Below are positions 57,801-64,000 of a stretch of 64,000 bases of DNA, piece after piece (within the stretch, counting starts at the first letter, position 1; each line of letters begins with the position of its first letter). The DNA lies in NCBI GenBank assembly GCA_016858145.1, contig JAEHOE010000034.1:806001-870000 (forward strand). The letters run 5' to 3'. The position numbers and the translations under genes are program-made. The notes below the pieces were generated by a model. The model was not told the DNA's origin. It made no database searches and worked only from the letters and a program-made list of their open reading frames with translations. The stretch is from Edaphochlamys debaryana. Taxonomy: Eukaryota > Chlorophyta > Chlorophyceae > Chlamydomonadales.

Positions 57801-60800
57801 GGCGAGGGAGGTCCGGTGCAAGGGCAGCGACGCTGTGACGCCTCAAACGAAGGGTCTTCAAGAGTTATCGACAGGTAGCCTGCCACCCTATCAGCAGCCG
57901 TCTTGCCCCGTTTCTTTCACCCCATCAGCATCCCTCCTCCACTCACGAAGCTGAGCCGGGCATTGGGTGCGGACCCCGTCCCTAGCTCGTTCCGGTAGCC
58001 CCCGGCGGCGCCGAGACTGGCCCCTGCCAGGGAGCCGGCCGTGTGTGTGCCGTGGCCGCCCTGTGGGGGAAAAAGGGCGGGGGCGGTGTGGTGAGGCGCA
58101 ACGAGCCGTCATGGGATTCTGCCTGGCGGATCAGCTCGCAAGGCCTTGTAAGTATGAATTGCAAGGAAGGGAGCACTGCGGCTAGGCCAGACGGCTTAGG
58201 AGTGCCTAATGATGGAAGGCCAGCCCGCAGGGCCTTACAAAGGCAACGCACAGGAAAGGGATGCTGCGTTTGAGCCAGACTGCTGCTGAGGTTTGCTCAC
58301 CGCTGTGTCCCCGAAAAAGTTGAGCGCTGTGGGTCGGCGCAAAGGAGCAAGCCATGGCACGGCATGGAGGTCAGCGCTCGGCGACAGAAAGAGGCGTCGA
58401 GGAACCACACCCCTCCATAGACGCCACTGTGGCCCGTGAAGGACACCGCTGGATCCACTAGATCCGCTAGATCCACGAGAGTCACAAGATCAAGTAAACC
58501 CACTCTTTTAATGACTCACTATCGAGCAGGATGTACTGCACGACCTTGCGGTGGTCCGGCAGCACCCAGCGCCGCGGCGTTCCGGTCAGCAGCCCCGACA
58601 GCGTGTTGGGGGGGTAGGCGTCGTCCAGGAAGTAGCAGTGAGACATGTCTGGGGGGCGGCCAGGGCGCACGAGGAAGAGGGCAAGGGGTCGGGCTCGGGG
58701 TGATGGGACCCGAGGGGGAGGTGCTGACCAAGGCAATCCTGGATGTGGCCGGGGCTCAGGCGACGCTCTGCCTGGTTCATGCCCTGTTCCGGTGGCCCCA
58801 ATTGGTCCAATGCTCGGTTCCCTATGCCCTCCACCCGTGTGGTGCACGGCGCCCCGTGCCCCGCGGCCTCACCAATGCCGGTGTCGCCAATCTGCATGGA
58901 GTTAGGCAAGAGGGAGCACTCTTCAGCGTTCAGCCCCTGTATGTGCCGGTCGACAGCCGGGCATCCTCAGCCCTACCTCTCACTCGCCATGCGCCAGCTG
59001 CACCCATGAGGCCGCGTGCGCAGCTCCCGCCCCGCTCACCCCGAGGATGACCCCCTCGCCCTGCAGTCCCGCGCGCCAGTAGGGCCGGAGCTCCGCCGTG
59101 GGGTTGCGATAGCGCGTGGTGGTGAGGTTGCCTGTGCGGTGACCCGTGGGCCGTGTCGGACAGTATGGACAGGGAATCCGAGCACAAGGACCCGGATCCC
59201 TTGAGCCCTTGAGCTTGCCTCCACTGAGCCCACAGAGCCCTGGGCTCCGGCGCCACACGCGTCCCGCACCAGTGTGCCCCGACACGGGCCCCGCGCACCC
59301 GTTTGCAGGATCCAGCCCGCCCTGGCGTTCAGCTTCTGGATCCGGGGCAGCGGCGCCACCCACAGCACCAGATCCTGATCCTGGATCCAGGCCACCCCGT
59401 CCGCCAGGTCCTGTCGTCAAACAAGGGGGGTGAAAGGAAGCGGGGCAGTGATAGCACGGAGGGTGAGGCTGGACTCCAATCCTCGAGAGGTCACCAACGC
59501 ACCTCCGTCTGCCCTAGTGCCCCTCTGCCGGCTACCCAGGTGGCCCCGCCTGAGCCTGCAGTTCAAGCGAGGCCGCACTCAGCCATGGCCGCCCTTTTGC
59601 TGTCCCGACCCCCCTCCGCCACGTCCCCGGCACGGCTGCCTCACCTCCTCGCATAGGTACACGTGCACCAAGCCCCACGCCCCGCTGCCCACCAGCCTCG
59701 GCCAGCACGCGTCGCCGCTGCCCGCCCGACCCAGCGCCGCGCCCAGCTGTTGGGGCCACTGCTCCAGCGCTGCCGCCAGCGCCGCCGCGCCCGCGGCCTG
59801 CACGCACTCCACGCGGATGCCGTACTGTACGGCACCCTGGCTGGCGCGTACGACAGCGGTCTGCAGCGCGCGCCGCGTGGCCTGCAGCAGCTCCGCCCCT
59901 GCCTCGGCGTCGTCCTCTCCATCATCACTGCCAACTCCCAAGCTCCCACCAACACCGCTGCTGCTGCTGTTGCTGCTGCTTCCGCCGGCCGATCCCTCCT
60001 CCTCCTCCAGCCGCCGCCGCCGCTGTCGCCGCCATCGCTCGTGCAGCTCCTGCAGCTGAGCCCACAGCTCCTCCCGCGCGCCGTGCTCATGGTAGGTACG
60101 CAGTCCGTTCGCCAGCAGGTGCGACGTCCGCTGCCGCTCCGAAGCCGCCTCGGCCGCGGCGCGCGAAGCGACGTCGAGGCCCGCGGCCTCGAGCGTCCCG
60201 CGGCGCTTGCGCGGCGCGGCGCCCCGCCTCGCCGCCGCTACAAAGAGGTCTACCTCCGGTGCGCGCTTGACCCGCCCGTCGTAGCCCACCTGGGGGAGGA
60301 GGGAGGGTCCGGGGGGAGGGTGCAGGTGAGGAGGGGCTGGGCGTGTCGCTGCCGCACGCAGGGGCACAGGGAAGGGGCCTGGATAGGGCCGGGCCCAGAG
60401 CCCACAGCCCAGAGCCCAGAGCCCGGAGCCCAGACACAGAGGCGGGCTCACCACTCGCGCGCCCTGCCGCGCCGCCGCGCTCCGCACGCCCCCCGTGGGG
60501 CCGTACACGAGCAGCGTGTCGGCGGGAATGTAGTCCAGCACCCGCGCACCGGCAGCCTCCAGGGCGCCGCGGAGAGCCATGCCGCCTCCTGGGGCTCATT
60601 GCATGGAGCGAACAACATGGGCACCCGTCGGGAAGGGTCCCCTCAGGCCCCAACGCAACAAAGCCATCCCGCCAACAATCCGCATCAAACCCGCACAGTT
60701 AGTACGACCCCCTCCCCCTAAGCGCCGCCTGCTGCCCGCCTCTGAGCCACCTGGCTCGGTCCTAGCTGTCCGCAACCGCCGCCGGCCCCTCGCCGGCCCC

Positions 60801-61846
60801 ATCCTCACCCCGGGCAAAGTTCACCAGGAAGAGCTTCCCTGCACCGGCCCCGGCCCCTGCCCCGGCCAGGTCGGGGTCCACTGCCAGGGCCTGCAGACCC
60901 GAGCTGGCCGCCCTGGCGGCGGCAACCGCTGGTGGCGGTGAGCTGTGGGCGGTGGGAGGGAGGGAATGGCATGGGAGGGGGAGGGGATGGGAGGTAAGGG
61001 CATGGGGGCGGGTCCTGGGTGCTGGGTGCCAGGCCGGGGTGTGTGGAGGGGGGCGCGATTGAGCAGGGTGCTGGCGCGGTGGAGGGGGTGCGGAGCAGGG
61101 ACCCCAGCTGACATCGCGTTACCGGGAAGGTTATTGTGGGGATTATGAATGCTGCAGCAATGCCCTTGTGGTTTGGACCCGGAACGAGCGCCGTACAGGG
61201 GGGGTTGGCTGTGTCGTCCAGGTGATGCGGGCGCGTAGGCACGTGCGGGGTGGGGTAGGGTGGTACAGCTAGGCTCCCAGACATTTGCAGTAGTCAGACC
61301 TGCTACAACTGTGCTGCCATGTATCGTGTGGACTTGACGTCCTGCGAACGATGGGTGTGTCTACGCCGCGAGGCCCGTCGTCGATGCGATTTCGCGAGTA
61401 CTCGCGTATCGACGCGGAAGGTGGTATGTTCGGGGCGCAGCGTTGTGCATGTATAGCTTGGAGGTACGTCTTATACTGATGACATGACGACGCCGAAGTC
61501 GAGGCTGTTGGTGTCTAGCGCTAGAGGCCGGCGCGATGGACCCACATGCGACGAAGCCCCCCACCACACTGACCCCCAGAGTTGCTATAGTGACGCAGTG
61601 ACTACTGCTGAGGGTACTGGGTCTGGGATTGGTGGCAGCGGCTGCGAGTCTTCCTCAATCGCGCCCATAACTCGCCGCGCCATACCTGAAGCATACGCGC
61701 CCACTGCGCAGATTGACACAAGGATCCGCATGCGTTGGTGTAGCAAGCGCTGTAAGCACCGCAAGGGTCACCCACAGCAGAGCGACGCCCGCCGCCCGGT
61801 CCCACACTCTTCGTTGCAGGCCCACAGTTTGCCGCCGGCTCCCCAT
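48833..61846 (-). CDS. secreted, membrane-anchored subtilase with lectin and repeat modules
   Basis: Forty exons can be joined in phase into one protein of about 1934 residues. Order: signal peptide (exon 61846-61686), prodomain-like region (KLFLVNFARG, EAAGARVLDYIPADTLLVYG), a 215-residue exon 60289-59645, the S8 catalytic domain with a PA-like insert, a C-terminal beta region, a ricin-B-like lectin region, a Pro/Ser/Arg linker, three copies of an unassigned module, then a transmembrane helix at about residues 1891-1914 and a 20-residue basic tail. All three catalytic residues are present (Asp about 454, His about 512, Ser about 874) with an oxyanion Asn about 619 (AAGNEG), so it should be active. 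The volvocine relative is vegetative lytic enzyme/sporangin, a wall-degrading subtilase, but this protein is larger and membrane-anchored. Parts are annotated separately. Confidence 0.85.
49796..49892. repeat. intronic (CCCTG)n and CTGTCTTTGCCCTGGC repeats
   Basis: About three copies of a 17-base CCTGTCTTTGCCCTGGC-like unit run into about eight CCCTG units in the intron between exons 50179-50068 and 49654-49564. Confidence 0.8.
51470..51770 (-). other. Pro/Ser/Arg-rich (hydroxyproline-type) linker exon
   Basis: A single 100-codon exon between modules 1 and 2 is built of PPSPRP-type repeats, typical of hydroxyproline-rich glycoproteins of the volvocine wall and matrix. O-glycosylation is expected from composition, not shown. 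Confidence 0.8.
53058..54809 (-). other. subtilase C-terminal beta region and ricin-B-like lectin
   Basis: Exons 54809-54739, 54628-54495 and 54359-54255 form a beta-rich region as in other eukaryotic subtilases (IIATLVWHDFPGS, LNSTDSVHFLQ, VERVELPSLSAGTQLTLVVW). Exons 54054-53818, 53620-53467 and 53305-53058 follow and contain beta-trefoil-like features, such as YIIQGAGRCLAAASA, APCDGSLSQRFVLF, RKCLRYTGGAAAGGALTLA and PCDDGDAAQALGL. A Pro run (LPPPPPSPPAPS) ends the unit. Binding of wall or matrix glycans is inferred. Confidence 0.7.
55005..59410 (-). other. subtilisin (S8) catalytic region
   Basis: Exons: 59410-59299, 59131-59040, 58891-58873 (19 bases, IGDTGI, catalytic Asp), 58648-58520 (DMSHCYFLDD), 58326-58301 (26 bases), 58060-57947 (GGHGTHTAGSLAGAS, catalytic His), 57756-57678, 57511-57371 (AAGNEG, oxyanion Asn), 57224-57122, 56976-56916, 56782-56723, 56567-56301 (PA-like insert with VYVSRPC and GALGLLFFQ), 56146-56072, 55881-55822, 55700-55575 (RFKPDIVAPGG), 55392-55255 (GTSMATPLAAGH, catalytic Ser), 55166-55005. 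Every junction keeps phase. The tiny exons carry parts of the active site. Confidence 0.88.
61123..61846 (-). other. subtilase signal peptide and second exon
   Basis: Exon 61846-61686 starts MGSRRQTVGLQRRVWDRAAG, followed by a hydrophobic core (VALLWVTLAVLTALA) and a likely cleavage site after THA, before DPC. Exon 61208-61123 continues (SQPPLYGARSGS, CCSIHNPHNN) in the only phase that links to exon 60928-60809. This fixes the 5' end of the gene. Upstream stop codons support the ATG. Confidence 0.75.
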
Positions 61847-63315
61847 TTAGATCAGCGAATGCTGAATGGTGGTGAAGTGGGTTAAGCAACGAGAATAACC
61901 GAGTGGCCTGGGGCCTTAGGGGCGGGGCCTGATCACCATGTTTTGCGATCTGTCGGCATATGAAGGGTGACAGCTAAAGCTAACATGCCTTTCCTAGGCA
62001 GTATAGATCGGTAATGTCGTTCGCATTTGACTGCCAGCTTGGACCGCGTTTGGATCCGGCTGCTGCAACTCGACACGCAACGGAGTTTCCGCGGACGGCG
62101 CCCCACAGCCACGGATGCAGTAGGAGGCTATACAGGAAAGCGATTTGATTCTATATTGTCGGCAGGTAGAGGTATTGCTGCGCGATGCCGAGCCCAGGAC
62201 GACTCGTCCAGCAGTACCTTAGTGGCCGGCGACCGGCGACCGGCAGCAGTCGCGGCCCAGCATACGACAGCATGCACCTAGCCCATTCTGTCAAAGGGAC
62301 CCTCTCCGGTGGCCTGGTGCTCAGTGTGCAGCCCTTCAGTTCCAGCGCCTTACATGGCAGCAAAACCAGGAATGCCACGTTCCGGGGCCGGGTTCTCTCG
62401 CGCATCGCGGCGCCACGAGGCCCCTGGAGGCCCCCGTTGATCAACCTCACACCCTCAAGGCAAACAATACGGTAGAAAACGGTTGTGGCCTTCAGGGGAA
62501 TGTTGTGGCGGAGGCACGTTGCCGGGGCTCCGGCACACACCCCGTGACACAGCCCCTCTGGCACACAGACCGCTCCGCCCTCCGCCATCACATGCGGTCT
62601 AACCTCAAGCCGTCCCTAGCCTACCGGCCACATTACGCTACCTCCTCGATTGCGATTTATGTACGAGACGAACGACCCATCACTCAGAGAACCAGCAAAC
62701 GATGAAGGGTGTCTAGCACCTAGGATAGATGAATCAGCACCTTTCTTGCCTTCACAGGCAGGACACCACCCGCCCTTACTCACCTAAGGTTTCTACCCGG
62801 ACACCTAGATTAATTATGAATAGGGTGCAAAGCTTTCGCCGCACCGCACATCACACTTTCCTGAAAGGATCGAGCTCATGCAATAGGAGCCGAAGCGCAA
62901 ACCTCAAGTGTGAAGAGTTCACACCTGCACAAGAATACCCGAGCCAACCCTGCAAAAGCCCTGCATAAGCTGCACATACACAGCATACAAGCCAGGCCTC
63001 AGGAGGCCAGCAGGTACGACATGCACAGGGGCCTTTCGGCTCCTGTGGCCTTTCGGCGTTCCATGTGGGATCCCTCAACGCTCACGACAAAATCTGACAC
63101 CCACCCCAGAAACGGAAGTAACAACGCAGATACATCCAGGTTGCTTTGGCGCCACGCCTGAATTAGCATCAATTAATGCTCTGAGCAACCCTCTAACGAT
63201 TAGTAAGCTTGGCTGGATCAGCGTGACAGAGACACGCACACCAGCCTAGGCCACCCACAAACAGTAGCTGGCCCCATACCCTCATTCACACCCTCGCACG
63301 AAGCCCCCTGTACGG
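61847..63315. other. intergenic between tandem subtilase-type genes
   Basis: This lies upstream of the subtilase start and downstream of the paralogue's stop, both on the minus strand. It should hold the promoter of the first and the 3' UTR of the second. No coding frame is convincing. Confidence 0.5.
62350..62354 (-). terminator. TGTAA polyadenylation signal
   Basis: The minus strand reads TGTAA about 960 bases after the stop at 63316, a plausible 3' end for the paralogue. Confidence 0.35.
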
Positions 63316-63906
63316 CTACGCCACGCCTGCAGCGGCCGGCGAGGGCAGCACCCGAGACTCCCGCCCCGGCCCCCGGCGGTACGCAACCACAACCGCCACA
63401 ACCGCCACAACCGCCACCAGGAGGGCTCCCACCACACACGCCACCACAATCGCAGCAACAGGCACGCCGCCACCCGCACCTGCGCCATCACCGCTCGGCT
63501 GCGGCGTCTGGGCACCCTCGGCAACACCACCCTCGGCCCCCGGCGCGGCCGAGTCTTGCTCCACGCCAACCGCCCCGATGCCCACTCCGCCGTTCACGCC
63601 CTCTCCAGCGCCGTTCTCCGCCGGCTTGACCTTAGCCACTCCGGGTTTGGACAGGCCCGCAAAGTATGCCAGCTTCCATGGCACAGGGCCCTGGCCGTCG
63701 CCGCTCGAGCCCTCGTCTGAAGCAGATGCCTCCTTGGCTGCGCCAACTTTGGTGCCGGGGGTGCTTCCCGCGGTCTGGAGCTGCCCGGCCGCATAGGTGA
63801 AGTTACCGACGTAGCCGTTGGCCCCGGGGTAGCAGACGCTGGGGTTGGGGACCATGCCGTCCCACACCGCCCATGACGTCTTGGCCAGGGCGCCGTCGAC
63901 GGAGGC
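63316..63906 (-). CDS. last exon of a paralogous membrane-anchored protein
   Basis: A 196-codon terminal exon starts after CGGACAG with ASVDGALAKTSWAVWDG and ends at 63316. It parallels the terminal exon of the subtilase gene: (V/A)xxxGALxxxxxAVWxG, a C-(A/Y)-P-(N/G)-A-(T/N)-GY(I/V)G(S/N) segment, a PVPWKL motif, an acidic Gly/Ala-rich stalk, a hydrophobic helix (VPVAAIVVACVVGALLVAVV) and a short basic tail (YRRGPGRESR). It is therefore the membrane-anchor end of a tandem paralogue that continues past the right edge. Whether it also has a protease domain cannot be seen. The preceding exon could not be fixed in the last 94 bases. Confidence 0.75.
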   Translation of the reverse strand, partial: ASVDGALAKTSWAVWDGMVPNPSVCYPGANGYVGNFTYAAGQLQTAGSTPGTKVGAAKEASASDEGSSGDGQGPVPWKLAYFAGLSKPGVAKVKPAENGAGEGVNGGVGIGAVGVEQDSAAPGAEGGVAEGAQTPQPSGDGAGAGGGVPVAAIVVACVVGALLVAVVAVVAVVVAYRRGPGRESRVLPSPAAAGVA

Positions 63907-64000
63907 CTGTCCGAGGGTCGGGGGATGAGGGTTATATAGAACACGAAGACGTTATAAAGGTTGGACACAGAAACGAGTCGGTGTCGAGGGCGTGTACAAT

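Noticed and set aside
59663..60721. 352-residue plus-strand frame
   Set aside because: Antisense shadow of a long, GC-rich subtilase exon.
1..64000. CRISPR arrays, rRNA, tRNA or prokaryotic operons
   Set aside because: No regular direct-repeat/spacer pattern, no rRNA-like stretch and no cloverleaf recognised; the gene structure is eukaryotic.

Overview
This window is nuclear DNA from a GC-rich, intron-dense green alga, most likely a volvocine (Chlamydomonas-like) species. The evidence is short exons in correct phase with GT(G/A)AG(T/C) donors and (C)AG acceptors, TGTAA polyadenylation signals, alanine/glutamine/proline-rich linkers, and green-lineage proteins (CGL160, RAF2-like). I built the gene models by hand from both strands, requiring open frames and matching intron phase at every junction. 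No transcript data were available.

Layout. (1) 926-1219(+) is the tail of an unidentified gene. (2) 1735-3631(-) is an F-box-like/ankyrin-type repeat gene. (3) 4507-12716(-) is a 16-exon bromodomain plus Tudor-like protein ('gene A'). (4) 13138-17828(+) is bifunctional UMP synthase. (5) 18496-22322(+) is 'gene B', whose 3' half is an inverted, partly near-identical copy of the 3' half of gene A, so the two copies flank UMPS as a large inverted repeat. (6) 22982-25467(-) is an ankyrin-like gene with a C-terminal FGKYRG motif; its third intron carries an AT-richer, mobile-element-like insertion. (7) 25862-28147(-) is CGL160, the chloroplast ATP synthase assembly factor. (8) 29560-37938(-) is a membrane-anchored SMP-C2-PH-like lipid-transfer/contact-site protein. 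(9) 38472-40684(+) is an unidentified 275-residue protein. (10) 41502-43659(+) is an F-box/LRR-like protein, followed by a small deleted copy of itself. (11) 44914-46903(-) is a RAF2/PCD-like Rubisco assembly factor with a transit peptide. (12) 48833-61846(-) is a 40-exon, about 1934-residue secreted, membrane-anchored subtilase. (13) 63316-63906(-) is the last exon of a paralogue that runs off the right edge.

The most unusual locus is the subtilase. It has a signal peptide, a prodomain-like region, a complete Asp/His/Ser catalytic set with a PA-like insert, a ricin-B-like lectin region, a hydroxyproline-type Pro/Ser/Arg linker, three copies of a cysteine-containing module I cannot assign to a known family, and a C-terminal transmembrane anchor with a short basic tail. 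The organization suggests a cell-surface protease tethered between plasma membrane and wall glycoproteins, with a tandem paralogue upstream.

CGL160 and the RAF2-like gene both serve assembly of plastid complexes but are about 17 kb apart. I see no operon-like organization, CRISPR array, rRNA or tRNA.
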